Assembly: GCF_947172395.1 (NCBI RefSeq)
Contig: NC_069095.1
Span: forward strand, 15,350,271 to 15,414,270
DNA from: Bicyclus anynana
Lineage: Eukaryota; Arthropoda; Insecta; Lepidoptera; Nymphalidae
DNA: 64,000 nt
Direction of reading: 5' to 3'
Part shown: in pieces, positions 20,961 to 33,321 of the stretch
Position numbering within the stretch: the stretch's first letter is position 1
Layout: each line of letters starts with the position of its first letter
Made by a program: the position numbers and the translations under genes
The notes under the pieces: generated by a model
What the model was told of the DNA's origin: nothing
Database searches by the model: none
The model's input: only the letters and a program-made list of their open reading frames with translations

Positions 20961-21470
20961 GGCTGGAGATACTCATTTGATTATTATAATTAATGCACTC
21001 AAAGCTTCTTCTACTAAACAATGTAAATCCGTAATGTTTAACAAAAATCAGATCTTTAAAATCTTCGTTACGGCGGCATTGAAAAAACTGATTCAAGATA
21101 GAAAAATTTGTTATTTCGAAAAAAAAATATTACTTGGTTACCCTAAGGATTTTTGATGTATCTACCACTTGCATTTTATTCATTAATTACGGGACACCCC
21201 GTATACCTAAATCAATTATGAATACTTCATAAAAAACGCAAATTAACGCCACTTTGTATGAAATCTTTTAGACGCTAAAACAATTATTCCCACACAAACA
21301 TCTTTACGGGCATAACGTTCTTGTTTTAATCGTCATTTGAAAAAAATACGAATTAAATAATAGCTACCTTTTTATTATTTCAAGAAAAGACTAACGTAAT
21401 AAGCTTAATACATAATAACACAATATTAGGTATCATATCACAACATCGACAAACATCCAGGACACGCCCT

Positions 21471-22118
21471 CTAGGGGCCAAACACAAACAAAGGCCCGCG
21501 ACCACTCAGTTGCAATCTCGCTAAGTACTTCATATTCTGAAGATCACTCTCTGTCACATACTCCACCCTCTGCAGCTGGCCATTTGGCAGTAGGAGGTAG
21601 TAGGTCCCGACACTCTTCTGCACTTCCACCGGCTCTACTACAGTCTCCACTTGTTTGTTAGCATCTGTAGGTTGATAACTGTGATCTGGTATGCCATAAG
21701 TCGTCGACGTTTGCTCTTGAGGTAGAGTGAAAGATTGTCCATCTGGCTTCCATCCAGAAGGTGGATAAGGTCCGTTGGTTTCAGGAGGTCCATACACATC
21801 TATTGGGGTAGGAGTTGTGTCTATGGGTAATGTGAACGGTTGTCCATCTGGCTTCCATCCAGAAGGTTGGTATCCACTGACTTCAGGAGGTCCATAAGTA
21901 TCTGTTGGAGTAGGAGTGGTGTCTATGGGTAGAGTAAAAGCAGCACCAGACGGCTTCCACCCAGATGGTGGGTACGGTCCGCTATCAGTTGTCGATTCAA
22001 TTGAAGAATCTGTGGTAGTGGGCGCCAACTCTAGTCTCTGAGACCTGAACCTCGCACGAAAACGAGGTGGTTCAGCCGTTGCGGCCAAAATTAAAGAACA
22101 GATAATCAAACACTTCAT
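21471..22118 (-). CDS. Secreted repeat protein, cuticle- or DUF4794-like, 215 aa
   Basis: An intronless 215-codon gene. Residues 1-16 (MKCLIICSLILAATAE) form a signal peptide. Three imperfect repeats follow (about 47-150), each with PSGWKPxGxxFTLP, joined by DTTPTPxDxYGPPE linkers rich in Pro, Thr and Gly. The C-terminal part has YYLLLPNGQLQRVEYVTE and a KYLARLQL segment and ends in GPLFVFGP. The layout (signal peptide, YPPSGWKP repeats, LPNGQLQ-VxY end) resembles small secreted insect proteins grouped as DUF4794 and some hypothetical cuticular proteins. No chitin-binding R&R consensus is visible. The start is supported by a TATA/initiator promoter 53-88 bases upstream. On the minus strand an AATAAA (21376-21371) follows the TAG stop by about 95 bases. 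Exact role unknown; extracellular matrix is an inference. Confidence 0.85.
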   Translation of the reverse strand: MKCLIICSLILAATAEPPRFRARFRSQRLELAPTTTDSSIESTTDSGPYPPSGWKPSGAAFTLPIDTTPTPTDTYGPPEVSGYQPSGWKPDGQPFTLPIDTTPTPIDVYGPPETNGPYPPSGWKPDGQSFTLPQEQTSTTYGIPDHSYQPTDANKQVETVVEPVEVQKSVGTYYLLLPNGQLQRVEYVTESDLQNMKYLARLQLSGRGPLFVFGP

Positions 22119-22170
22119 TTTTATTAAAAATTAAGAAAAGATCACTTGTCTAATTGATATACAACAATTA

Positions 22171-22206
22171 ACTGATGTCCAACTAATCTATGGTGGCGAA
22201 TTTATA
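22171..22206 (-). promoter_or_regulatory. Core promoter (TATA box and TCAGT initiator)
   Basis: On the minus strand, TATAAA at 22206-22201 is followed by TCAGT at 22175-22171. The initiator A lies 33 bases from the first T of the TATA box, near the usual insect spacing. The predicted leader to the ATG at 22118 is about 55 bases. Confidence 0.7.
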
Positions 22207-23640
22207 CCACTATTGATTTGTTAAATAGCTCTTTGTGTATCATATTTGGTGAAGAGTTAAGGTTACCATGAGGATAGGCTAATGGGCAAATAGTGACACA
22301 GAACACGTCTATGGTGACTGTTATTGAACTGTATGACGTCAAGCAGCATATAGTCTAAGACCCGGCATTAGAAATATATATCCTTTATTAGTGATAAAAA
22401 ATTTATTATAGATAATATTCACAGTGACTCATTGCAAATAGATTGTCTAGTAAAATTGTGGCCAGACACATTTTTCACACTAAAACTAGGAAACCATGAA
22501 CTAGATCAAAGGCAATGAGATTTCATTTGACACAGTAGACGATAAATAACTGATAAGGGTATATACTCGTAAATAATATTACTCAACTGTTCATACCTGG
22601 TAACCCCACAGATGCAGTGTGATAGCACGTTTATAATTGTTTTTACAAAAAAATTATTACATTTTTAATTGTTTTGGGTATATTCTTTAACTGGTGTACG
22701 ATTATTTAATTTACCAATAAGGGCAGTAGTTAAACTAAAAAAATAATCCTTTAATAGTATATGACTCCGTAATTTAACTAGGCAACCTTTATTTACAGTA
22801 CAAAACTTTATTTACAGTATAATGTCAATGTCAAATTTTATCCTCAAATAAATAACAGATGGGGGTATATATTTGTTATGCCGGATCTTGTACTAATAAA
22901 TAATCCTTGAATGAATGAACAACCATTTTGGAAAAACTAATTGAAATATTCAAAGGGCACTGACCTAAAATAATGGTTTCTTCTTTTTTATGTTTGTCGA
23001 TATTGTGTTACATCACAATTTTTATATTTCACATCACATAATAAGGTTGGTAATTTAAGACTGTACGTGTAATAAGGATTTGTGCCCTGCTGTGAAACAT
23101 TATTTAAGTTAAATGAAGCTTTGACTACAAAAATCATAACTTATATATTTTTTTGGATATCCCGATTTATTAGTTTTTGAAAGGGTCACAGAAAAAGCAT
23201 CAAAGCTCATAATTTTAGATTTTTCTTAAAAATTAGGACTTGTTTTACCGTAGAAAAAATGTTGTAAGAAAACACCTGTCAGTTATAAATACTTTTATTA
23301 TAACTGAAAGGTAAACTTTATTATTATATGTAGGATAAGAAAATGACAAATATTATTTTATATAATTTGATAATTCCAATGCTAACATTCATATTGTAGT
23401 ATGTAAAGTGATTACAATGAAAGTCGCGTGGCCACACAATGGCGCGGCGTGACATGCAGAGCATACTGTATATGAGCACGCGCACTATTAAGGTCAAATG
23501 CACTCGTTAACACATACTCGATTATTGTGTTTTAATTAACCAATATAAGCGTTTTAATTATAGTTTGTAGCTATAGTTTAAACTCGAACTCTTATTTCGC
23601 TTTGAACGTTTATTAGAGAAGAATGAATCTTGTAAATCGT
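22207..23640. other. Intergenic, nothing recognised apart from one repeat
   Basis: AT-rich. 22955-23065 is a relative of 20405-20520. No coding signal was seen. Confidence 0.5.
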
Positions 23641-23778
23641 ATTTTTGCCCGTCGGAGTGGAGAGCGTGAGGTTTTTTCGTTACGGAATTTCTGGATTCGG
23701 CCCCCGCGCTCAAGGCCCGCGATAGAAGCTATGCAATAGCTTAATAAATGTTATGTTCATTTTGAACAATTTGTTCAT

Positions 23779-23980
23779 CTATACTAATATTATAAAGCTG
23801 AAGAGTTTGTTTGTTTGCTTAAACGCGCTAGTCTCAGGAACTACTTACTTGCCCGATTTGAAAAATTCTTCAGTGTTATTTATTGAGGAGTCATTTATCG
23901 CGGAAGGCTATATATTCATCGCCGTATTCCTACGGGAACGGGAACCACGCGGGTGAAACCGCACGGCGTCTACTAGTAAT
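23779..23980 (+). repeat. Interspersed repeat (ctaatattataaagctgaag family)
   Basis: Same family as 1015-1158 and 26723-26935; it begins atactaatattataaagctg and ends acggcgtctactagta. The short frame at 23753 lies within it. A GC-rich stretch just upstream (23645-23740) may be another element. Confidence 0.7.
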
Positions 23981-24780
23981 AAATATTTTTTTTATCTTAA
24001 AATAATATCTTTGATTATTATAAATGCAGTTTAGTGTCCAAAACATACTGTTCCAGGTTATTTTTATACCATCTCACAATTCTAATTTAAGAGAGCTAAA
24101 CTGCGTTTGTTGATGAGTTTAATTATAAAGTATTTTTTTTAAGAATTTTTTTAGACTAAAATGAAATTATACATGAACAAACAACAAATTCATAATGGCA
24201 TACGATATATTTTGCTTTAATTTTTTAAGGCATTTTTTTTGGATTTCTTTTAACGATAAATTAGATGAAGTTAGATAATTAAGAAAATAAAATACTTATT
24301 GTCATATTTTCTATTTAATTCTTGCTTAGAAAATGTCAGAAACCCTCTCCAACATAAACTTAGTTTTAGATAAGTAAACTTTCGCCAACACTTCAATCTT
24401 TGTAGAATTGCGATTCCCAACGTACCGCTAAACACTCCCGCTTGCATTTTCCTTAACCAAAGTGCCTACGTCGATAGTGGCGACCCTCTCTACTGTCCCC
24501 GTGGCAATGCGAGTACAAGCAATAGTCGTAAGCATAGAAACGTGTCTGCGAAGTATAAAGGACTCACCGCTCAGCAGTCTGGTTCAGTTTTATCTGAAAA
24601 AGAAAATAATGGAAATTAATTGGAACGGTTTCCATCGTAAGGTTTTATATAAACTTCCTTCTGGCTGTTTGATTAAATTAACTTTTGATTTGACAATCCT
24701 TTTTCGTATTATTAGACTTTGTTTACTTTTATACATATGTATATATACATAAGTCTATGTATACAAAAAAGACTTTGACG

Positions 24781-25107
24781 TCCTCCGTGGCGCAGTAATA
24801 TGCGTGGTGGATTTACAAGACGGAGGTCTTCGGTTCGATCCCCGGCAGGACCGATTGAGGTTTTCTTAAATGGTCCAGATCTGGCTGGAGGGTGGTGGTG
24901 GGCTTCGGCCTTGGCTAGTTACCAACCTACCAGCAAAGACGTACCGCCAAGCGATTTAGCGTTCCGGTACGATGCCATGTAGAAACCGAAAGGAGTGTGG
25001 ATTTCCATCCTCCTCCTGACAAGTTAGCCCGCTTCCATCTTAGATTGCGTCATCACTTACCTTCAGGTGAGATTGTAGTCAAGGGCTAACTTGTAAAGAT
25101 AAAAAAC
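24781..25107 (+). repeat. tRNA-derived SINE, family 2, full copy
   Basis: The head looks like a tRNA gene: an A-box-like tggcgcagtaatatgcg and a perfect B box, GGTTCGATCCC (24831-24842), just before a gcaggacc end. The body has ccaagcgatttagcgttcc and gtagaaaccgaaaggagtgt, and the end ggctaacttgtaaagataaa is A-rich. Not an intact tRNA: the acceptor stem and anticodon arm do not fold convincingly. The 60-codon frame over it is incidental. Confidence 0.8.
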
Positions 25108-26279
25108 ATAAAATAGTAGCTCGTATGAGATAGTAGCTCGTTTTACATGAGCTGGAATTATTTTAAAACGTAACTTGAACAGTATACTTTTCTGAGTAAG
25201 TTAATTTAAAAGAGTGCTATCAACTTTAGTAACAACTTTTATTACATAATTTACGGTCCCATTTAAGAGGAAATAAATGAAAAGCGCGAATAAACATTTT
25301 ATTCGTGAGCGGGCCCCGGACCTTTATCATGCCATTTTAAGTTTATCTTTCGACAATTACGCGAGGCCGGCGGTCAAACTAAAAGGTTCATTGTCTAACT
25401 AAATTTATTTATATTGTGCTCGAATATTCCTGTGGTAATAAAAGTAGGGTAATATGAATGGAGCAGGTCGTTTGAGAGACCCATTAAAATATTACATTTA
25501 ACTTTAGACTGCGTTTATTATTATAAAAGTCATTTTGTAAAGCGCCTGCTGAAAATTAAAAGCAATTACTCTTTATTGTGAAGTTTTAAAACTACTTATC
25601 TTCGGTAAACTAGGTATTTTTCAACACGTTTGTGTGTAATTACAAAAAAAATATATACGGTCGAATTGAGAAACCTCCTCCTTTTTTTTGAAGTCGGTTA
25701 AAAATAGAATACAAATTTAATTAATTGGTAAGAAATGACATCATTAATGATGGAACATAATCTAAAAGAAGAGTAACAGAATCAAAAAAGCTGAATTTTA
25801 AAGATTTGGTCGCCTTCTTTTTTGACTACCTTACATTATTTATTTACCAAAAAATAGATAAAGCATAAGGTATACTTATAAAAAATGGGTGGTTGAGAAT
25901 AAGCATAAGAAAAAAATATCAAAAAGATCAAACAGCTAGATCTATATACAGATTATAAAGAAAACAATGTAATAATCGTACAAGATGTGCAATTAATTTC
26001 AATAAATAGTTTTATATTCAAAAGCGAGTGATTGTCTTCCAGTACAATAGTAAGCTCAGCTGGACACTAAGATGTGTTAATGAGGTAAATCCAGCCCAGC
26101 GCGCGGTTTCCAGCGAAGACAAATCCCCTCACAAACGTTGTGGGAACGTTTCGTTTTATGCAATTATTTTTCCATTCAATATCAAACTCTTTCAACTGAA
26201 TGGACAGTAAAATAATTGCTTTGTTAAAATATGGAGTTTTCAAAAACAAACGTGAAATTGCTAACGGACCAAGCGACTG
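25108..26279. other. Intergenic with one repeat end
   Basis: At 25668-25705 a minus-strand terminus of the ACCGACTTC family (cctcctccttttttttgaagtcggtt). Otherwise AT-rich DNA without features I can support. Confidence 0.5.
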
Positions 26280-26390
26280 GTAGCCCACCAGTGGCGCTAA
26301 CACGCAACTAACGAGATAATCTCGTGCAGAGAAATAGACAAAATTCGACCAATGTAACTACCGCTATTTCTTTCATTGCGTTACAAGTAC
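26278..26390 (+). repeat. Interspersed repeat with acgagat-a-atctcgt core
   Basis: About 110 bp matching 38815-38935 in the opposite orientation. The shared block is caacgagataatctcgtgca, then gagaaatagacaaaattc, with a small palindrome at its centre. Confidence 0.7.
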
Positions 26391-26722
26391 GAGTAAGTAC
26401 TTATCGTATTTATTAATAAATTAACTGAAAGACTATCTTCAAAGACATAGACTCCGGTCATAGTGTAGCGAGACCACTGTTCTGTAAGTAGAGCAAATTA
26501 ATTAGTCTTCTTGGAGTGCTTCTTCAACATGCAAAAGTTAGCAGTTGGCTCCGTATAGACCTACCGAAGTTCTTTCCTTTGTCTCCATTCCTTTTTTTCA
26601 CAAGACAATAAATTTGTGCGGCAATCGCGATACACATGATTTCGAAGCCTTTGTAGCGTTATCCATATAAATATTATTGTATAATCATTATTAGCGTATC
26701 CACATTAATATTTAGTTCGTAT

Positions 26723-26935
26723 CTATACTAATATTATAAAGCTGAAGAGTTTGTTTGTTTGTTTGTTTGATTGAACGCGCTAATCTCAGGAACTACTGGT
26801 CCTATTTGAAAAATTCTTTCAGTTTTAGATAGCCGATTTATCGAGGAAGGCTATAGGCTATATATTATCCCCGTATTCCTACGGGTACGTGAACCATGCG
26901 GGTGAAACCGTGCGGCGTCAGCTAGTATCTCATAT
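26723..26935 (+). repeat. Interspersed repeat (ctaatattataaagctgaag family)
   Basis: Third copy of this family, beginning atctatactaatattataa and ending gtgcggcgtcagctagta. Confidence 0.7.
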
Positions 26936-27879
26936 AGCTCATATCTCGTAGTGTAGTACTTGTGAAGTGCCCTAAACCAAGGTAAATGGTACATTGTTAA
27001 ATAACATACAAGCTTGTAGATTTCTATCAAAGAAGCAGCGTCTAACAACATAATGGAAACAATTTCTAAGAATCCTCAAGGGTGTGTAACGGGGTAGCTA
27101 TCTGAAACAACGACCGCCTCATTATAATTTGGCAGAATCGACGAAATCTCGTTACTCCGGCGCCCACGTGATGTTTGCCTGGATATTCCTATTAGTATGC
27201 TAAAACGGTCGGCAGACGTCTTTAGGACCTAAGATGGAAGACTTTAGCGGAATTTTTCAAATCGATTTATGTAAAGGTTATTGTGATGTCAAGTCAACCT
27301 TTACAATTATGAACCATTTTTTTTTCATTATCAACTGAAATTTCGTTTATATTTTAGTTGTTACAAGATTAAACAATATACAAATAAACCTAGTTTGATA
27401 AAATAAAATAAATGAAAAAAAATAAGTAAAACGGTTTTATATCTAGGTACATCATAAAACCGTATGTGTTCTACACTCAGACAAATTATTGTATGGACCT
27501 GCCTCGCTAAACGTTACTTTTCTGTCAAAGTATATGATCAACGATCTAATGCAATTATAAAAACTGTCTCTATAGAATCGATGTTAAATAGTTGTAATCG
27601 TGTTCGTCGGTTAAAGAGCTCCGTAAAAATACCTTTTTGTGTAATTGAATTGTGTAAAAAACGGGCAAAAACTTCTACTTTAGTATAAGATATATATCAA
27701 ATCTAAGCTCGTTTTCTTTAGAAAATGAGAGACAATTTTGTTTGTGACTATGAGTGCGATACAGGTCCTTCTATAATTGGTCTGAGGTTCTACATCATGA
27801 AAATATTTCGGGAAGTTAGTATACTACATATAATATACAAGTATATTACCAGACAACAAGAATATAATATTTTTTACTG
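26936..27879. other. Intergenic, nothing recognised
   Basis: AT-rich. A 74-codon frame at 27464 has no recognisable domain and no splice context. Confidence 0.45.
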
Positions 27880-28060
27880 GTCCTAGATATCACACCACTC
27901 TCCTAATCAATGTAGGGTGTTTATCAGACAAAACCTATAAAATCGTGAGCCACGTGTGTCTATCAGCAGTCATCCATTCATATAATTCTTATGCTACGCC
28001 CCACGATTTTATTGTTTTGCACCCTAGATTGATGAGGGGAGTGGTATGTGGACCTAGGAG
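27880..28060. mobile_element. MITE with imperfect ~38-bp terminal inverted repeats
   Basis: The left end (tcctagatatcacaccactc, then tcctaatcaatgtagggtg) pairs with the right end (caccctagattgatgagggg, then agtggtatgtggacctagga). A second inner inverted pair, aaaacctataaaatcgtg and cacgattttattgttttg, extends the fold. No coding capacity; target duplication not determined. Confidence 0.7.
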
Positions 28061-28239
28061 CTACTAAATATTTCTTCCGCTTACGTAAGCCCGAAACTTG
28101 ATATAGAAACAGTTATAGTGATGTGATTTATAAACAACAAGCAACGCCCCTATTTTACCCGCATAGTTTTTGTTTCCGTGAGAATGCGGGAATGTAGCCT
28201 ATGACTACTCACAAATGCCGTGGCTTTCTAGTGGTTAAT

Positions 28240-28540
28240 ATATAAAAATGAATTGCTGTACGTTAGTTTCGCTAAAACTCTACAAAAAAGTAAAGTAAAA
28301 TCTAAAGTACGGCTGAACAGATTTATCTTATCTTAATCTTGAAATGTGTGTGGAGTTATAGGGAAGGCTTAAAAGGTGAGAAAAATTAGATTAATTGCCG
28401 GGAAAACCATAAAAAAACTCTTTTCTATTTCCCATACAAACGTTTAAGAGTCAAGGGGTAGGGTAGGGGTAAGGAAGGGTTGTGATAGGGAAGAAATGCA
28501 CATAAGACAAAGCGAAGCTTGACCGAGTCCGCTAGTGGTA
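28240..28540 (-). repeat. Interspersed repeat (ggactcgctcaagcttcgc family)
   Basis: Ends aaagcgaagcttgaccgagt, then ccgctagtgg, the reverse complement of the start of the element at 49722. It carries a short ggggtagggtaggggtaagg tract, as the other copies do. A partial plus-strand copy is at 31600-31675. Confidence 0.7.
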
Positions 28541-28924
28541 AATTATTTTTAAAATCGGTTCCAGAGAGTACCCCTACAATACCAAAATTTTTACCTGTTT
28601 ATAATATTTTCTATTATGTTTATATCTTGTGTCTTGTGCCACAGGCAAACTTCAAAGGATAAAACAGCACTTTAGCAATTAAATAGTTAATGGAACGTCT
28701 GTTGGTATGGAAATCTTATAGAATTAATGCAAAGTTTGCAATCACCTCGGAATTTGTAGAATATTCGCAATTTGCATCCAAACGCCTGGGCCACGGCACT
28801 AGGACTTAGCTTGAGTCTTCTATTTGCTACAAGTGACATAATGAGGGCCACCAACGTTTATATTTAGGGTTCTTTAGAACAGAATTATAATACTTAATTA
28901 TTGTTATATATTATAAATATTGTA

Positions 28925-29215
28925 ATTTTTTTTTTATTGAGAAAGAATACAATATGGAACTTAAGCTAACTAATCCTAATAACTATACAAATCATGCCCA
29001 CGTGGAATGGTGGCAAGAATACTGGCTGCATTTCCGCGCTGGACAGCCAGGCTGATTCTTTGCGCAAAAAATGAGCCAGTCCTTCTATCACCAGTCGAGG
29101 CAACTAGCCGCGGTGAAATTATTCGATAAAATTTTTTGGCACTGCGACTCCATGGTCTAAGGGTCTCCAGGGCAAAAGGTACAAATATGTAACTCTCTCT
29201 AATACTTTGGTTTCT
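28925..29215 (-). mobile_element. 3' end of a non-LTR retrotransposon (minus strand)
   Basis: A run of t followed by attgagaaagaatacaatat is, on the minus strand, an AATAAA-like A-rich tail. The adjoining sequence (catgcccacgtggaatggtg, ccatggtctaagggtctcc) is richer in G and C than its surroundings. I recognise this tail as common in Lepidoptera but cannot name the clade, and no reverse transcriptase frame is present. The GC-rich block at 29280-29410 (relative of 98-260) follows. Confidence 0.5.
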
Positions 29216-29279
29216 GACTCTCAGTTAAGTACTATAGCTTGAAAAATTCGTTCAACACTCCTGATGGTCCTGGCGGACT

Positions 29280-29410
29280 GGGGGAGCCCTCACCTCAAGC
29301 ATAGTGCACGACTTCATACCCACGCAGTCCTTCCCCTCTGCCCGTGCACACAACTTCACTCCCCCGTCGCCCGCCAATTATAGGAGTGTCATCAACGAAC
29401 TTGCCGAGCT
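29280..29410 (+). repeat. GC-rich interspersed repeat (relative of 98-260)
   Basis: Contains gcacgacttcatacccacgc, agtccttcccctctgccc and aggagtgtcatcaacgaac. A further diverged copy is at 30330-30475 (ggaagtgtcatcaatggact). Confidence 0.55.
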
Positions 29411-29670
29411 GTAGTAGACCTTTTCACAGAGTTTGTCCAGGGAAGAATAGCCAGCCCATGCTCCTTCCCTGTAAGGCTGTGGAGGATGAACATGCTGATT
29501 TTGGGAGATAACAGGTAACAAAGCTTAAAAAGGTATTTTCTGCGGCATAATATAAGTAAGTATACATATAGTAATCATGTCCTCAATCACTAGAGATATC
29601 GTCGTGGTAAGAAGCATGTTCTATAGCGTAAGTACTGAAAACAATCAACTATAAATTACTTACTTAAGAG

Positions 29671-29830
29671 GAAACCTGAATAACAGAGAAGTTTCTTAAT
29701 TCTCTGCGTGTGTGAAGTCTGCCAATCCGCATTGGGCCAGCGTGATAGACTATTGGCCTAACCCCTCTCATTCTGAGAGGTGACTCGAGATCAGCAGTGA
29801 GCCGAATACAGGTTGATAATGATGATAATT
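29671..29830 (+). repeat. SINE family 1, 5'-truncated
   Basis: Keeps only the body and tail: ttctctgcgtgtgtgaagtc, gccaatccgcattgggccag, cctaacccctctcattctga and gggttgataatgatgat-type end. Confidence 0.8.
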
Positions 29831-31380
29831 TTTCAGACAGTCTCCTCAGTTATAATCAAATCAATCTAAGGACTACTTAACCCCACAGTTGACCCCACAG
29901 TAACTCCCATCAAACACTTACGAAATGTTTACCGTAGAGCAGTTAAAGTGGACCGCAGTCCGCAGGCGGTGGGCGGCGCGACAACCGATCCAATTTGTAT
30001 ACCAACGCAGTGTCACGATTGAGTTATCCCACGAGACTTCCGGACGGTTGAAGACGGTACAAAGCTTTGTACAGCCATGATTGTTAGGAAATGTCATCGA
30101 CTATTACGTTTACAAAGATAAATATATTGCCTTGATCATGCTATAGGTTGAGAACAACTATTAACAGTTAATCTGTCCAATCCGTCTGTTAATCTTTGCC
30201 TAGGGGCGGGTTCCCACTTTTCCGATCTGATAAGGTTACCGTTTTGTACTCGGACGATCGGAACCCAAAAAATCCAGCGTGAAATTTAAGTTGGGTGCTT
30301 TATCTTGGCATCTTTGTTCGTAACACAACCCGACCGTGCGGGCGGGGGGCGTGTAGCGATGAATGAAAATGCACCTCACTTCCCCGCAAGCACTATTTCA
30401 CACCCACCCAGTCTTTCACCTCGTCGCCCGCATATCATGGAAGTGTCATCAATGGACTTGCCAGACTGTAAACCGTGTATGTTGATCGTGTTTGGGTGCA
30501 CCTCATGCATAGTACCTTTAGGTATAACTTCAAATTTATACGGTGAAATAGAAAACAGTATAAACAATAAGTAGGTTAAGTTACGTGGATTCTTAATGGG
30601 AAGAAATTGGCTTCCAGTACCATGACACAACACAAAGGGCAAAAATTAATTTGATAAGTCCCCCGGAGGCGAACGAGGCGAAATTTTGGAAAAACATCTG
30701 TATGATATACGAGTACGAGCCGATCTTCCATTATAAACCAAATTTTCAAAGGATTTTGAAAAAAAATTATTATTTTTGTATACGAATATACGAAGAAAAT
30801 ACGCAATTTACTCATACTTATTTTAATTGATTCTAGGGTCGTGACTTATGGGGGTAATCTAATAAACAACCTTCATCGGTCATCATCGTGCAAGATCACC
30901 TCTTACTGGTTACTATATCAGACTATTATGTATAGTATAATATTAAAATGATTTAGTATATTGCGTTGTGATGTGAAAATCTTGTCCAAGTAGAGTATCT
31001 TTTGACTGACAACATCACTCCCACTATAACAATCCATTTAAGTCCCAGTGTAAAAATAATACTAATAATAAAAATAAATTAATACAAATTAATTTAATAT
31101 GATACTAATAATACGTGACTATGACTATACAAGTACAAGGCTTCTAGTAGAATCTTGAAAAAAAATGTTCTACATTCTTGTAACGATATGGCGTTATAAA
31201 ATAAAGAACATTGTTGTCCAGACATGCTATGATTTGAAGTCTTGTAACCTAGGTGAGTGAATGTAATATATTTTATAAATTATTCATGTCAGTTTTTCAT
31301 GAATAACTTATAGAAAATATTACCCTCACTGTAAAAATATAAACATACCAATACCTGCATATACGAGTAAAGGCAGAGAA
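29831..31380. other. Intergenic, mostly featureless
   Basis: Holds the third GC-rich repeat relative (30330-30475). The frames at 30305-30815 are short and cross this repeat. No gene was seen. Confidence 0.5.
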
Positions 31381-31450
31381 AGGGTACAAAGGAGGGTTCA
31401 ATGAAGATCACTCTGAACATTGAAGAGCACTTTACAGGCGCATGACTTTC
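31381..31450 (+). repeat. Short interspersed repeat shared with both sides of esterase 2
   Basis: gttcaatgaagatcactctg, then gaagagcactttacaggcgc, matches 38175-38230 and, in reverse, 42755-42820. The repeat next to esterase 2 is therefore not unique to that locus. Confidence 0.6.
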
Positions 31451-31599
31451 CCTTCGTACCATATATTCTTTATCATAAAATATGTATGAATATTAGGGTC
31501 GGTGCATATCTGCCATTTCACTACGTAGTGGTAGGCTGGGACTACTCCGCCGCCATTAGTTAACAATGGTCAATGACATTATAAGAGATATAACTATCG

Positions 31600-31840
31600 A
31601 ACCCGATCAAGCTTCGCTTTGACTAATGTGAGCTTCTTCCCTACGCTACTGCCGCCCTACTCCTACCCTACCCAAAATTTAAAAATTCAAAATTCATTTA
31701 TTTTAAGTAGACTCACTTTACAAGCACTTTTGATACGTCAGTTGACTATTTGTAAAGATTCTACCACCGGTTCGAAAGTCAGGTTCTGCTGAGAAGAAAC
31801 CACCAAGAAACTCAACAGTTGCTCTTTAAAAAAAAAAAAA
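31600..31840 (+). repeat. Two repeat fragments end to end
   Basis: 31600-31675 is the head of the ggactcgctcaagcttcgc family (gatcaagcttcgctttgact, then ctaccctaccc). 31690-31835 is a copy of the 7270 family (ctaccaccggttcgaaagtc, caacagttgctctttaaaaa). Confidence 0.65.
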
Positions 31841-31993
31841 AGATACACGGTTTTTTTTAGTCAATGTCTGCATACCAATTTTTAGCTTTCTACCTTTTAA
31901 AAAATCACATCAATTCGTCGCTCCGTTTTGCCGTGAAAGACAGAAAACAAACAGACAGACACACACTTTCGCCATTATAATATTAAATAATAA

Positions 31994-32040
31994 GTATGGA
32001 TTTATGTCGTGGATATACGATGAACGACATAAATCCATAC
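31994..32040. repeat. Perfect 17-bp inverted repeat (hairpin)
   Basis: gtatggatttatgtcgt (31994-32010) and its exact reverse complement (32024-32040) enclose 13 bases. Isolated in AT-rich DNA. Confidence 0.85.
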
Positions 32041-33280
32041 AAGCAACGAGTAGGTATAGTGTAACTGAAAGTAAAACGCCTAGTTGATGCGACTTCCTTC
32101 ACGGATTAGTCCACGCTATGCCACTGAATCAAATAATTATATTAAAGTCAAATAATATAATATAATAGGAGTTATTTATGAAAAAAAAAATTAAAGTCAA
32201 AACTACAAATTATCACTATTGTGTGAGTGACAAAAATATAGGTGTTAACTAAATATATCGTGTTCTTCTTCTTTCATCGTGTTCAATACATCAAGCGACA
32301 ATGTGTATGATACTACTACTTATTCTGTGCTACAATTAAATCTAAACAGTCTTCTGAAAATACCTATACCTACCTTCAAATGACAATGACAATAACAAAT
32401 AAATCGCACCTCATATATCAAGTAACGCGTCGACAGAATTTAATTTCAGCTCCAAATATCTCTACCGATGGCTTAGTTTGAGAGACATACGGTTTTAATA
32501 AGTTAGATGTGTAGACATGAGTAGGTACTACCTTGGCAATTAGTAATAATTTATGTCTCAATTAGTTATTATTGTATATCCAGCAAATCTTGATTTTGTT
32601 CATTTATTTTACTCTATTAATAAAGACATGACGAATCGAATCATCAGCGGTATTGGTAATAATTTTTATTATCAATTATTAATATTATGGTAAGCTGCTT
32701 ACCCAATAGTCCTGCAACGGAAGGGATGGATTTACTTCTATAAATCTTTAATAATGTATGAAATATTTTGTATTTTATATGTAAGTACTGTAAAATTTAA
32801 AAAAGAGTAATTAAATTATCTATATCATCATTGTCAACCCCTATTCGGCACACTGTTCAGCACGAGTCTCCTCTCAGAATGAGAGATTAGGCCACCACGC
32901 GAACGGATGACGGTTAGAGAATTGAGAAAATTCTCAAGTTCTCAATTCAAATAAGTTATAAAAATAACAAATTATAGATAGTACGCATAGTAGCCTACAC
33001 TTGAAACTTCATATACGTGGATTAGATTATATAAACAGACTAACAGGAAAGAAAACAGACAAACGGAAAGATAAACAATATAAAGACAGTAATTTTTAGA
33101 TTCTATATTCTGTAAGTATACGAGTAATAATAATGCAATTGTAATATACGTATGACATAGACGATAGATTTATAAGTTATCAAAACACATTAGTATTTAA
33201 TACCATATTTCGGTTTGGTTTAAAAATACCGGTTCCAAATACGTGTGCCTAAAATGATAAAATACAGGTTCTCACAAAAT
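32041..33280. other. Intergenic upstream of esterase 1, with one SINE fragment
   Basis: 32824-32945 is a minus-strand SINE family 1 fragment (tattcggcacactgttcagc, ctcctctcagaatgagag). The rest is AT-rich without features I can support. Confidence 0.55.
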
Positions 33281-33283
33281 TTG

Positions 33284-33290
33284 TATATAA
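33284..33290 (+). promoter_or_regulatory. TATA box of esterase 1
   Basis: tatataaaagtcaatgtgct lies 38 bases before the ATG. The same arrangement (tataaaagtcaacgtgct, 38372) precedes esterase 2, so it was copied with the gene. Normal TATA spacing would leave a leader of only about 5-10 bases. Confidence 0.55.
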
Positions 33291-33321
33291 AAGTCAATGT
33301 GCTAATGATAGATTATTTAAA

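Noticed and set aside
24781..24855. A tRNA gene
   Set aside because: The B box is perfect, but it is the head of a ~330-bp SINE with an A-rich tail and the full cloverleaf does not form.
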